DNA from: Planctomycetota bacterium
Lineage (GTDB): Bacteria; Planctomycetota; JAJSAM01; JAJVHW01
Direction of reading: 5' to 3'
DNA length: 64,000 nt
Assembly: GCA_021776825.1 (NCBI GenBank)
Contig: JAJFFG010000104.1
Coordinates: forward strand, 1 to 64,000
The notes under the pieces were generated by a model. The model had not been told where the DNA came from. It was given only the letters and a program-made list of their open reading frames with translations, and did no database searches. The position numbers were made by a program, and so were the translations under genes. Every line of letters starts with the position of its first letter. Positions within the stretch are counted from its first letter, which is position 1. Shown here in pieces: positions 34,207-42,850 of the stretch.

Positions 34207-36720
34207 ATGAGCGACCTCTACGACTTCCGAACGACCGAAGCAAAGTGGCAGGCGAGCTGGAACGAGACCGGTCTCTTCCGCGCGCCGGCCGACCCGGATC
34301 CGAGCCGGAAGTTCTACGCGCTCGAGATGTTCGCGTACCCCTCGGGCGACATCCACATCGGGCACTTCCGCAACTACGGCATCGGCGATGCCGCGGTCCG
34401 GCGGCTGCTCATGCAGGGCAAGGACGTGCTGCACCCGTTCGGCTGGGATGCGTTCGGGCTGCCGGCGGAGAACGCCGCGATTCAGCGCGACATCCATCCG
34501 CGCGAGTGGACGCTGGGCAATATCGCCACCGGCCGCTCGACGCTGCAGGCCGTCGGTCTGGGCTACGACTGGGAGCGCGAGTTCGCGACGTGCAACCCGG
34601 ACTACTACCACTTCACTCAGTGGATCTTCGTCCTGCTCTACGAGCGTGGGCTGGTCTACCGCAAGAACGCGCCGGTGAACTGGTGCGTCGGCTGCGCGAC
34701 CGTGCTGGCGAACGAGCAGGTGCAGGACGGACAGTGCTGGCGCTGCAAGTCCGTCGTCGAGAAGCGCGACCTCGAGCAGTGGTACATCCGGATCACCGAG
34801 TACGCGCAGCGGCTGGTGGACGGGCTGGACACGCTGCCGAAGTGGCCGAAGAGCACGCTCGCGTCGCAGCGCAACTGGATCGGGCGGAGCGAAGGCGCGG
34901 CGATCACGTTCGGGGTGGAGTCTCCGGCGGAGGGCTGTCCGTCCGAACTCGAGGTGTTCACGACGCGGCCGGACACGCTGTGGGGCGTGACGTTCCTGGC
35001 GCTGTCGCCGGAGTCCGACGCCGGGCGCTGGTGCGCGGGGCACGGCTCGAACGCGACTGACGTCGCGGCCTACGCGAAGGCGGCGGCGCTGAAGACCGAG
35101 ATCGAGCGCAGCGCGGCGAACCGTGAGAAGACGGGCGTGGACTCGGGTCTGCGCGCGGTGCACCCATGCACGGGTGAGACGGTGCCGGTGCTGGTCGCCG
35201 ACTACGTGCTGGCGTCGTACGGCACGGGCTACGTCATGGGCGTGCCAGCGCACGACGAGCGCGACTTCCAGTTCGCCAAGGCGCACGATTTGGGCATCGC
35301 CGTGGTGATCCAGAACAAGTCGGGCTCGCTGGACGTTGCGACGATGGAGGGCGCGTACACCGAGTCGGGTGTGATGACGGCGTCGGGTCCGTTCGACGGT
35401 CGTCCGTCGGCGGACGCGATCCCGCAGCCGCAGGTCATCGCTTGGCTCGAGGAGCAAGGCACTGGCTCCGGGCGGGTGACGTTCCGGCTGCGCGACTGGC
35501 TCATCAGCCGTCAGCGCTACTGGGGCTGCCCGATCCCGATGGTCCACTGCGCGGCCTGCGGCGTCGTGCCGGTCCCGCAGGACCAACTGCCGGTCACGCT
35601 GCCGCCCGACGTCGAGAGCTGGATCCCGAAGGGACGCAGCCCGCTGGCGGACGTGGCGGAGTTCGTCGCGACGACGTGCCCGAAGTGCGGCGGCGCGGCC
35701 GAACGCGACGTGGACACCATGGACACGTTCATCGACTCGTCCTGGTACCACCTGCGCTACACGGATGCGCACAACGGCGACCTGCCGTTCGATCCGGTTG
35801 CCGCTGCGAAGTGGCTGCCGGTCGATCTGTACATCGGTGGGGCCGAGCACGCGAACGGCCACCTGATCTACTTCCGCTTCATCACCAAGGTGCTGAAGGA
35901 CGCGGGCTTCCTCGATGTCGAGGAGCCGGTCGTCCGGCTGTTCCACCACGGGATGGTGCAGGACGGCGACGGGCGCACGATGTCGAAGTCGCTCGGCAAC
36001 GTGATCTCGCCGATCCATCTGGCGCGCGAGTTCGGCATCGACGCCGCGCGGCTGGCGATGTTCTTCTTCGCGCCGTCGCGCGAGGAGATCCGCTGGAACG
36101 AGGACGGTGCGGCGGCGGCGCGGAAGCTGGTCACGCGTCTGCACGCGACGTTCGTGGCGAACCGCGACGTGATCGCGGCGTTCCCGGCCGACGTACGGGG
36201 TGACTCGAGCGGTTCCGACGAAGCGCGCGAGGCGCGTCGTCGTGCGCACATCATGCTGCAACGCTTTGACGATGCGTTCGACGGCGACCTGGCGCTGAAC
36301 CCCGGCGTCGCTGCGATCTACGAACTGCTGAACGTGTTCCCGAACGCGGAGAAGGTGGCGGCGTCGTCCGAGGCGGATCGTCGTTGCTACGCCGAGGCAC
36401 TGCGCGTGCTGGCGCTGACGATGGCGCCGGTCGCACCGCACCTGGCCGAAGAGGTCCACGAGATGCTCGGCGGCGAGGGCAGCGTGTTCCGCACGTCGTG
36501 GCCGGCCGTCGATCCCGAGGCGCTGGTGCTCGACACGGTCGAGATCGCCGTGCAGGTGCGCGGCAAGGTCAAGGCGCGCATCACGGTCGCGGCCGATGCC
36601 GACGAGGCGTCGGTGCGTGAGACGGCGCTGGCCGACCCCGCGGTGGTGGCGGCGATCGGTGAGCAGCCGGTGCGTCGTGTGATCGTCGTGCCGGGGCGAC
36701 TCGTGAACGTCGTCGTCTAG
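34207..36720 (+). CDS. leuS: Leucyl-tRNA synthetase
   Basis: This class I synthetase charges tRNA-Leu. The ATG at 34207 follows an AGGTGA ribosome site, giving 837 residues, a normal bacterial length. The HIGH-type motif is in YPSGDIHIGHFRNY, the CP1 editing domain includes the threonine-rich TTRPDTLWG and the aspartate motif GVPAHDERD, and KMSKS appears as TMSKSLGN. A zinc-ribbon region has CxxC pairs (CAACG, CPKCGG). The C-terminal anticodon-binding part ends QPVRRVIVVPGRLVNVVV. It is followed 46 bp later by proS. Confidence 0.97.
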   Translation: MSDLYDFRTTEAKWQASWNETGLFRAPADPDPSRKFYALEMFAYPSGDIHIGHFRNYGIGDAAVRRLLMQGKDVLHPFGWDAFGLPAENAAIQRDIHPREWTLGNIATGRSTLQAVGLGYDWEREFATCNPDYYHFTQWIFVLLYERGLVYRKNAPVNWCVGCATVLANEQVQDGQCWRCKSVVEKRDLEQWYIRITEYAQRLVDGLDTLPKWPKSTLASQRNWIGRSEGAAITFGVESPAEGCPSELEVFTTRPDTLWGVTFLALSPESDAGRWCAGHGSNATDVAAYAKAAALKTEIERSAANREKTGVDSGLRAVHPCTGETVPVLVADYVLASYGTGYVMGVPAHDERDFQFAKAHDLGIAVVIQNKSGSLDVATMEGAYTESGVMTASGPFDGRPSADAIPQPQVIAWLEEQGTGSGRVTFRLRDWLISRQRYWGCPIPMVHCAACGVVPVPQDQLPVTLPPDVESWIPKGRSPLADVAEFVATTCPKCGGAAERDVDTMDTFIDSSWYHLRYTDAHNGDLPFDPVAAAKWLPVDLYIGGAEHANGHLIYFRFITKVLKDAGFLDVEEPVVRLFHHGMVQDGDGRTMSKSLGNVISPIHLAREFGIDAARLAMFFFAPSREEIRWNEDGAAAARKLVTRLHATFVANRDVIAAFPADVRGDSSGSDEAREARRRAHIMLQRFDDAFDGDLALNPGVAAIYELLNVFPNAEKVAASSEADRRCYAEALRVLALTMAPVAPHLAEEVHEMLGGEGSVFRTSWPAVDPEALVLDTVEIAVQVRGKVKARITVAADADEASVRETALADPAVVAAIGEQPVRRVIVVPGRLVNVVV

Positions 36721-36766
36721 AGCGCCCGACTCGTCAACACAGAGATCTAGAGAAGAGGTTCCCCCG

Positions 36767-38203
36767 ATGTCCCGCAGACAGATCAAGACCCGCGCTGAGG
36801 ACTACTCGCGTTGGTACCAGGACGTGATCGCCGCCGCCGACATGGCCGAGCACGCGCCGGTGCGCGGCTGCATGATCATCAAGCCGTGGGGCTACGGCAT
36901 CTGGGAGCGTCTGCAGCGCGAGCTCGACGACCGCTTCAAGGAGACGGGGCACGAGAACGCGTACTTCCCGCTGCTCGTGCCGAAGAGCCTGATCACGAAG
37001 GAGGAGGAGCACGTCGAGGGCTTCGCTCCGGAGTGCGCGATCGTCACGCACGGTGGCGACAAGGAGCTCGAGGAGCCGCTGTACATTCGGCCGACGAGCG
37101 AGGCGATCATCTGTTCGACGTACGCCAAGTGGATCAACAGCTGGCGCGATCTGCCGATCCTGATCAACCAGTGGGCCAACGTGGTGCGGTGGGAGATGCG
37201 TCCGCGTCTGTTCCTGCGCACGCTGGAGTTCCTCTGGCAAGAGGGCCACACGGCGCACGAGACGCACGACGAGGCCGCCGAGGAAGTACGACGGATGCTC
37301 GATGTCTACGCCGACGTCGCCGAGAGCGTGATGGCCGTGCCGGTCATCAAGGGTTCGAAGACCGCGTCGGAGCGCTTCCCGGGCGCAATCGACACCACGT
37401 GCATCGAAGCGATGATGCAGGACGGCAAGGCGCTGCAGGCGGGGACGTCGCACGACCTCGGCCAGAACTTCGCCAAGGCGTACGACATCGAGTTCCAAGG
37501 CCGCGACGGTGAGATGCAGCACGCTTGGTCGACGTCGTGGGGTGTGTCCACGCGTCTGATCGGCGCGATCATCATGACGCACGGTGACGATGACGGCATC
37601 GTGGTGCCGCCGATGCTCGCGCCGCAGCAGGCGGTGGTCGTCCCGATCTTCAAGGGCGAGGAGCAGGCCGCGGAGATGTGCGCCGACGCCGAGGCGATCG
37701 TCGCGGATCTGCGCGCCGCCGGTGTGCGGGCGAAGGCCGACACGCGCGACCACCTGCGACCGGGCGCGAAGTTCTTCGAGTGGGAGAAGAAGGGCGTGCC
37801 GGTGCGGGTCGAGTACGGCGCGCGCGACAAGGCGTCCGGCAACGCGGTCATCAAGCGCCGTGACACGGGCGAGAAGATGATCGTGCCGCTCACTGAGGTC
37901 GCTTCGACGATCGCCGGACTCATGACGACGATCCAGGCGGGCATGCTCGCGAAGGCCCGCGCATGGCGGGACGAGAGGACGTTCGTCTGCGACGACTACG
38001 ACGACTTCAAGTCGCGGGTTGGTGACGGTGGGTTCTTCCACATGCGTTGGTGTGGCGAGGCCGCGTGCGAGACGCGCGTGAAGGACGACACCAAGGCGAC
38101 GATCCGCTGCATTCCGTACGAGGGTGACGATGACCCGGGTGCGTGCACGATCTGTGGTGCCGACGCGACGGGTATCCGACCGATCTTCGCTCGCGCGTAC
38201 TAG
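36767..38203 (+). CDS. proS: Prolyl-tRNA synthetase, archaeal/eukaryotic type
   Basis: This class II synthetase charges tRNA-Pro. The 478-residue protein is the short ProS type 3 without the bacterial editing insertion. Motif 2 is RPRLFLRTLEFLWQEGHTAH, the proline-site segment is GTSHDLGQNFAKAYDI, and motif 3 includes STSWGVSTRLIGA. A C-terminal zinc-binding extension (CxxxxC and CTICGA) ends with the conserved terminal Tyr (FARAY). An AAGAGG ribosome site precedes the ATG. This type occurs in several bacterial phyla, so it alone does not prove recent transfer. Confidence 0.96.
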   Translation: MSRRQIKTRAEDYSRWYQDVIAAADMAEHAPVRGCMIIKPWGYGIWERLQRELDDRFKETGHENAYFPLLVPKSLITKEEEHVEGFAPECAIVTHGGDKELEEPLYIRPTSEAIICSTYAKWINSWRDLPILINQWANVVRWEMRPRLFLRTLEFLWQEGHTAHETHDEAAEEVRRMLDVYADVAESVMAVPVIKGSKTASERFPGAIDTTCIEAMMQDGKALQAGTSHDLGQNFAKAYDIEFQGRDGEMQHAWSTSWGVSTRLIGAIIMTHGDDDGIVVPPMLAPQQAVVVPIFKGEEQAAEMCADAEAIVADLRAAGVRAKADTRDHLRPGAKFFEWEKKGVPVRVEYGARDKASGNAVIKRRDTGEKMIVPLTEVASTIAGLMTTIQAGMLAKARAWRDERTFVCDDYDDFKSRVGDGGFFHMRWCGEAACETRVKDDTKATIRCIPYEGDDDPGACTICGADATGIRPIFARAY

Positions 38204-38220
38204 TTCGCGTACTGAGTCGA

Positions 38221-38354
38221 GCCCTGCCCCAAGTAACTAACTTCCAGCCTCGAGTCTCAGTTGGCGGACGCGCGTTCGGCCGCTCTGCGGCGCCCGCCGT
38301 TGCGTCGCGGTTCGATCGGAGTTGAGGCTGCCGGTTAGTTAGTTACGGCAGGGC
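38221..38354. repeat. Long imperfect inverted repeat between proS and the next gene
   Basis: A 31-bp left arm (38221-38251, beginning GCCCTGCC and containing AAGTAACTAACT, ending AGCCTC) matches the reverse complement of a right arm at 38324-38354. The right arm ends GTTACGGCAGGGC. Eight bases are perfect at the outer end and six at the inner end, with a mostly matched AT-richer middle. The 72-bp interior is gene-free. It resembles a terminator pair or a miniature inverted-repeat element. Confidence 0.6.
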
Positions 38355-38394
38355 TTGGTGCATCGCGGACAATGGGGCGCATCCAGGAGGCAGC

Positions 38395-38991
38395 GTGGCC
38401 AAGAACATCCTGAAGGCGATCTTTGCGGGCGACGACGAGGCCGAGGACGGCGTCGACGATGTCGCAGCGTCGAGTGACGACGGACTACCGGTAGCAACCG
38501 GTCGACCGCGCAGCCTAGCGGATGCGTGGGAGCGGCTGGCCGAGCAGAGCCGACGCGTCGAGAAACGACTCGGTGAGGTCGCCGATGCGCAGCGCGAGAT
38601 GCTCCACGTGGCCGAGGCGCTCGGCGACAGCGCGAAGCAGCAGCTCGAGGTGCTGCACGTGCTGGGCAAGTTCCACGAGGCGGCCGAGAAGCGCGGGCGC
38701 GAGATGGAGAATCAGATGCGCGGCGTCCCCGACGTCCTGCGCACGCTGCCCACGGCGACGAAGGAGCAGGCGGAGCGCCTGTCTGAGATCGCCGCGCGTC
38801 TGTACGAGAAGGCGCAGGACAACACCGTCAACGCGCTGAAGAGCGCCCAGGCGAACCACCAGCGCGCGATCGAGGACCTGATCGACAAGAGCATCGGGTC
38901 GGCGCGGACCCTGACGATCTGGGCGATGGTGTTGGTCGCGGCCGCGGGGACGCTGATGGTGTTCACCTGGATGCAGGCGAACGGGGCGTGA
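38395..38991 (+). CDS. Coiled-coil protein with C-terminal membrane anchor
   Basis: The GTG at 38395, after AGGAGG, gives 198 residues. The first 35 are acidic and disordered-looking. Long amphipathic helices over about 40-165 (LADAWERLAEQSRRVEKRLG, EQAERLSEIAARLYEKAQDN) predict coiled coil. A single C-terminal helix (TIWAMVLVAAAGTLMVFTWM) anchors it in the membrane with the coil in the cytoplasm. No family is recognised. Confidence 0.75.
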   Translation: MAKNILKAIFAGDDEAEDGVDDVAASSDDGLPVATGRPRSLADAWERLAEQSRRVEKRLGEVADAQREMLHVAEALGDSAKQQLEVLHVLGKFHEAAEKRGREMENQMRGVPDVLRTLPTATKEQAERLSEIAARLYEKAQDNTVNALKSAQANHQRAIEDLIDKSIGSARTLTIWAMVLVAAAGTLMVFTWMQANGA

Positions 38992-39082
38992 TCGGTTCGC
39001 GGGTCGGTGCGGCGTCCGTGGTGGCGCCGGTCGCACGATCGCGCCGAATCGCGGACGGGCTCCGCACTCAACGTCTGCCGTA

Positions 39083-39106
39083 GGGGCGGATCTCCTGATC
39101 CGCCCC
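39083..39106. repeat. GGGGCGGATC palindrome, copy 1
   Basis: GGGGCGGATC-TCCT-GATCCGCCCC is a perfect 10-bp inverted repeat with a 4-base centre. The same palindrome recurs at 39314 and 50709 with the centre on the opposite strand (AGGA). It lies in a 700-bp gene-free stretch (38992-39679). Confidence 0.85.
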
Positions 39107-39313
39107 GCCGACTGAGGTTGCCCGGGCGACTGGGGAGGATGGCGCACCGCGAACCGGGCGGGTGATTCGCACGGCTCGCGGTCGATGGCGTTCACTACCT
39201 GCCGCCGCGCAACTCCAGAGGGCATCCAGGCGATTGACTGATCGCCGTCCGAATTGCGCGAGACGTCCGCGGTGCGCCATCGGATCGATATCGGCCGCGC
39301 GACCCCAGCGGGC

Positions 39314-39336
39314 GGGGCGGATCAGGAGATCCGCCC
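39314..39336. repeat. GGGGCGGATC palindrome, copy 2
   Basis: GGGCGGATC-AGGA-GATCCGCCC matches copy 1 in reverse. It shares about 25 bp of flank (CCCCAGCGGGC upstream, GTACGACCC downstream) with the copy at 50709. The matching flanks show a dispersed repeat rather than chance. Confidence 0.85.
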
Positions 39337-39400
39337 GTACGACCCGGTTGGGGTGGCGGACCCGTCGGATCGGAGGAGACCCACCCCGTCCGGAATCCCA

Positions 39401-39597
39401 CCCGGGGCGCGCTGGTTGCGCTCGAGCGCAAGCAGCGTGACGCGGGAGATGAGGCCACGCAAGGGTGCGGGCAACACGGTGGCTCTCGAGTGCGAGCCCT
39501 CGCACCCGCGGAGCCGACCAGAAACATGCGAGGCGCGGCGATTGCCGCATGCCCCGATGCCCGTCATCAACCTACCGCCCGCAATCGACGTGACCCC
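39401..39597 (+). repeat. About 200-bp dispersed intergenic repeat, copy A
   Basis: This unit begins CCCGGGGCGCGCTGGTTGCG and continues through GTGACGCGGGAGATGAGGCC, GGAGCCGACCAGAAACATG and CGCGGCGATTGCCGCATG, ending CAATCGACGTGACCCC. The same ordered blocks occur four more times between 50204 and 51277, in both orientations. It has no open frame with coding character and no transposase. Confidence 0.85.
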
Positions 39598-39679
39598 GCC
39601 CGCTCGACTCCGTTCTTGCAGGTCCCCAGATGACCAGCGACAACCGGCGTTCGTTCTTTGTCATCGCCTATCCGTCTCA

Positions 39680-39912
39680 CGGGTGCCCGTCGCGAGTGAT
39701 CTCGCCGCCGGGCGCACGCGCTCCCGCACGTTGCGGAGCGCCGAAGAGGGAAGTGGGGTGCAAAACCCCCGCGGACCCGCCGCTGTGACCGGCTCGATCG
39801 CCGTCTCCTGACGCCACTGGACGCGCTCCCCGCGCTCCGGGAAGGCGGAGACGGTTGGCCTGGATCCCGTTGGGTCCTCGCTCCCGCCGGAAGCCAGAAG
39901 ACCTGCCTGTGA
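39680..39912 (+). promoter_or_regulatory. Cobalamin (B12) riboswitch
   Basis: The conserved core is clear: GAAGAGGGAAGTGGGGTGC, AAAACCCCCGCGGACCCGCC, GCTGTGACCGG, GCCACTGG (39813), CGGGAAGGCG and the B12 box GAAGCCAGAAGACCTGCCTG (39889-39908). It binds adenosylcobalamin or a related corrinoid and represses when bound. It stands immediately upstream of btuF. The 5' boundary is approximate. Confidence 0.95.
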
Positions 39913-39929
39913 AGCGTCTCACGTACGCA

Positions 39930-39947
39930 TCTCCGTGGATTGGGAGA
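39930..39947 (+). promoter_or_regulatory. Possible Shine-Dalgarno-sequestering hairpin of the B12 riboswitch
   Basis: TCTCC (39930-39934) can pair with GGAGA (39943-39947), which is the ribosome site just upstream of the btuF GTG at 39956. This suggests translational control by the riboswitch, with no obvious U-tract terminator. The stem is short, so this is a suggestion. Confidence 0.4.
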
Positions 39948-39955
39948 GTGAGGCA

Positions 39956-40951
39956 GTGCAGGCAAGGTCCCTCGCGACACAGCTCCTCGTAGCGGCTCTG
40001 CTCGCGATCGCTCCGGCGATCGGCGGCTGTGGGGACGGTACGGACTCAGGCGACGCTTCGGATGTAGCGCGCGACAGCGCGTCCGAGACTCCCGCGCGCA
40101 CTCCGACGATCGAGAAGTGGCCGGGCCAGCGACCGAAGCCCCTCTCCCCGCAGCGACTTGCGGAGGTCGGGATCGTCTCGCTCGTGCCGGCGTTGACCGA
40201 GATCGTCATCGACATCGGAGCTGCCGATGCGCTCGTCGGCATCGGTCGCTACGACGACCCGGTGCCCGGGCACGAGGACCTACCGCGCCTCGGCGATGCC
40301 CTCTCGGTCAGCTTGGAGAGCATCACCGCGCTGCATCCGCACATCGTGCTCGTGAACGGTGAGGGCCTGGCGGAGCGGCTCTCCGCACTCCCGAGCTTCA
40401 TTCAGGTCGAGACGATCCCCACCGATCGACTTGCGGATCTCGACGACGCGTACAAGCGCATCGGCCAGTTGACTGGACTCGTCTGGCGCGCGAAGCAGGC
40501 GCGACAGTTCTTGGAAATCGAGATGCTGAAGGCTGAGGGCGACGCACCCGGGCCGCGCGCCAAACGTCCGCGCGTCATCGTCATCGTGCAGCGACGTCCG
40601 ACGTACGTTGCCGGCAGCACGTCCTTCGTCGGGGAACTGCTCGAGAAGGCCGGTGCTCGCAACGCCGCTGCCGACGTCGAGGGTGACTGGCCGGTGCTCT
40701 CGGACGAGTCGCTGCTCGCGCTCGCCCCCGACGTCATTCTCGATGCGTCGATCGGCGAAGCCGACAACCCCGAGGGCCGCGCCAAGCTGCGCGAGGCATG
40801 GGCGGAGCACCCCGAGATTCCCGCTGTCGCCAACAACCGCGTGCACTTCCTCGGCAAGGACGAGGAGGCGCTGTTCCGCCCGGGACCGCGTGCTGGTGAA
40901 GCAATCCGCATCCTGATCCGGCTCGTGCACGGAGAGCCCGAAGAGCGGTGA
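39956..40951 (+). CDS. btuF: Cobalamin ABC transporter substrate-binding lipoprotein
   Basis: BtuF binds cobalamin in the periplasm and delivers it to BtuCD. The GTG at 39956 follows GGGAGAGTGAGG, giving 331 residues, with an upstream GTG at 39935 less likely. The lipoprotein signal (LVAALLAIAPAIGGC, lipobox IGGC) is followed by a Pro-rich spacer. The type III binding fold starts VGIVSLVPALTEIVIDIGA and RYDDPVPGHEDLPRLGD and ends with PAVANNRVHFLGKDEEALFR. It leads the riboswitch-controlled operon and overlaps btuC. Confidence 0.92.
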   Translation: MQARSLATQLLVAALLAIAPAIGGCGDGTDSGDASDVARDSASETPARTPTIEKWPGQRPKPLSPQRLAEVGIVSLVPALTEIVIDIGAADALVGIGRYDDPVPGHEDLPRLGDALSVSLESITALHPHIVLVNGEGLAERLSALPSFIQVETIPTDRLADLDDAYKRIGQLTGLVWRAKQARQFLEIEMLKAEGDAPGPRAKRPRVIVIVQRRPTYVAGSTSFVGELLEKAGARNAAADVEGDWPVLSDESLLALAPDVILDASIGEADNPEGRAKLREAWAEHPEIPAVANNRVHFLGKDEEALFRPGPRAGEAIRILIRLVHGEPEER

Positions 40952-41970
40952 GCGCCCGTCCCGTCACCCGAGCCCGCTTCGCGCGGGTCGTGCTCGCGTC
41001 GGCCGTCCTCGGACTGCTCGCCGTCGCTGTCTCTGCGTGCTTCGGCGCCGAGAGCGTCGACCTCGTCGCCTTGCTCGGCGGCGGCGGGACAGCCATCGAG
41101 CAGGCGATCTTCTGGGACATCCGGCTGCCGCGCGTCGTGATGGCCGCGCTGATCGGGGGCGCCCTCGCGATCTGCGGCGTGGCGTTCCAGGCGCTCCTGC
41201 GCAACCCGCTCGCAGAGCCGTACCTGCTCGGCATCTCGGGCGGCGGGTCGTTCGGTGCCGTGCTCGCCATCGTGCTGACCGGAGGCGCGGCGAGCACGTT
41301 GCTCGGGCGCGCGCCGGCTGCGTTCGCGGGGTGCCTGCTCGCGCTCTGGATCGTCTACATGATCGCGACGAGACGCGGGGCGCTGCATCCCGCGACGTTG
41401 CTGCTCGCCGGTGTCGTCACGAACGCCTTCTTCCTCGCGGCCCTCTCGTGCGTGCAGTACGCCGCGTCACCGGAGGAGTCGCAGGCGATCCTGCGCTGGG
41501 TGATGGGGGGGCTGACCTCGCCCACCGGCAGTGAGCTCGCGCTGCTCGGCGTCGCCGCGCCGCTCGGCGCCATCGGACTGTTGCTCGAGTCGCGGCGCAT
41601 GGATCTGCTCGCGTTCGGCGAGGAGACGGCGCGCTCGCTCGGTGTCGACGTCGACGCCTGTCGGCGGCGCGTGTTCATCGGGACGTCGCTGCTCACCGCC
41701 GCGTGCGTTGCGGTGTCCGGTCCGGTCGGCTTCGTCGGTCTCGTCGTGCCGCACGGCGTACGCATGGTGGTCGGGAGCGATCACCGCGTGCTCGTGCCCG
41801 CGGCGTTCCTCACCGGTGCGGGCTTCGTGGCGCTCGCGGACGCGCTGGCGCGGGTGGTCGTCGCTCCTAGCGAACTGCCGGTCGGCATCGTGACCGCGGT
41901 CATCGGGGCGCCCGCCTTCGTCGCACTCCTCGCGCGTCGACGTCTTCTCGCGGGAGGCGCCGATGCCTGA
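40948..41970 (+). CDS. btuC: Cobalamin ABC transporter permease
   Basis: This FecCD/BtuC-family permease has 340 residues and about ten transmembrane helices. It shows the family segments IRLPRVVMAALIGGALAICG and FQALLRNPLAEPYLLGISGG, and a C-terminal motif GPVGFVGLVVPHGVRMVVGS that contacts the ATPase. The GTG start overlaps the btuF stop by four bases. Confidence 0.94.
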   Translation: MSARPVTRARFARVVLASAVLGLLAVAVSACFGAESVDLVALLGGGGTAIEQAIFWDIRLPRVVMAALIGGALAICGVAFQALLRNPLAEPYLLGISGGGSFGAVLAIVLTGGAASTLLGRAPAAFAGCLLALWIVYMIATRRGALHPATLLLAGVVTNAFFLAALSCVQYAASPEESQAILRWVMGGLTSPTGSELALLGVAAPLGAIGLLLESRRMDLLAFGEETARSLGVDVDACRRRVFIGTSLLTAACVAVSGPVGFVGLVVPHGVRMVVGSDHRVLVPAAFLTGAGFVALADALARVVVAPSELPVGIVTAVIGAPAFVALLARRRLLAGGADA

Positions 41971-42850
41971 TCCGGGCATGCCTAATCCAGGGATGCCAGA
42001 TCCCGTGCTGCGCCTCGAAGGCATCCGCGCTGGCTACGGCGAGCGCGACGTACTCTGCAACCTTGACCTCGCTTGTGCCGAGGGCGAACTGCTCGGTGTG
42101 CTCGGCGCGAACGGCTGCGGTAAGACGACGCTCGTCCGTATCGCGTCTGGCGTGCTCGCAGCGACCGCCGGTCAGGTGAAGGTCGGCGGCGTCGATGTGG
42201 CGACACTGCCGCGCCGGGAGCTCGCGCAGAGTGTCGCCGTGCTGTCCCAGGACCCGGGGCCGCTGTTCCCGGTCTCCGCGCTCGAGGTGGTGCTGCTCGG
42301 CCGACACGCGTGGCAGCCGGCGTTCGCGTTCGAGGGACCCGAGGATCTCGACGCCGCGAAGCGTGCACTCGACGAGGTCGAGGCCGGTCATCTCGCGAAC
42401 CGCGATCTCACGCAGCTGTCCGGCGGAGAGCGTCAACGCGTGCTGCTCGCCCGCGCGCTCTGCCAGGGCGGTCGAGTGCTCCTCTGCGACGAACCGACCG
42501 CGCACCTCGATCTGCGCCATCAGGCCGCCGTGTTCCGACTGCTGCGCGCGCTCGCCGATCGCGGACGCGCGGTGGTGGTCGTGACCCACGATCTGAATCT
42601 CGCGGCGCAGGCGTGTGATCGCGTGGCGCTGTTGGCTCCCGAGGCGGGGCCGGTCATCGCGTGCGGTCGACCGGCCGACGTCATCACGACCGACACACTC
42701 CGCAGCGCGTTCGACATCGCCGCCGCCGTTCATCACGACACCGATGGCGTGCCGCATGTGCGGCGCCGCATCCACGACATCCCTGACCTCCCAGACACCG
42801 ACGTCATCGACGTCATCGACGACCCCGAAGACAGGAACGAGACCGCATGA
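41963..42850 (+). CDS. btuD: Cobalamin ABC transporter ATPase
   Basis: This 295-residue ATPase energises BtuC. Walker A is GANGCGKTT, the signature LSGGERQRVLLARAL, Walker B VLLCDEPTAHLD and the switch His VTHDLNLA. It ends with an acidic C-terminal tail. The first ATG (41963, after GGGAGG) is chosen. Two more in-frame ATGs follow at 41978 and 41993 inside a 15-bp triplicated MPDPG/MPNPG/MPDPV leader. The gene overlaps btuB by four bases. Confidence 0.93.
   Translation: MPDPGMPNPGMPDPVLRLEGIRAGYGERDVLCNLDLACAEGELLGVLGANGCGKTTLVRIASGVLAATAGQVKVGGVDVATLPRRELAQSVAVLSQDPGPLFPVSALEVVLLGRHAWQPAFAFEGPEDLDAAKRALDEVEAGHLANRDLTQLSGGERQRVLLARALCQGGRVLLCDEPTAHLDLRHQAAVFRLLRALADRGRAVVVVTHDLNLAAQACDRVALLAPEAGPVIACGRPADVITTDTLRSAFDIAAAVHHDTDGVPHVRRRIHDIPDLPDTDVIDVIDDPEDRNETA

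Noticed and set aside
34030..36786. A 918-codon open frame on the minus strand opposite leuS
   Set aside because: It is the antisense shadow of leuS in GC-rich DNA. The plus-strand frame has all LeuRS motifs, while the antisense has only Arg/His/Val-rich sequence with no family resemblance.
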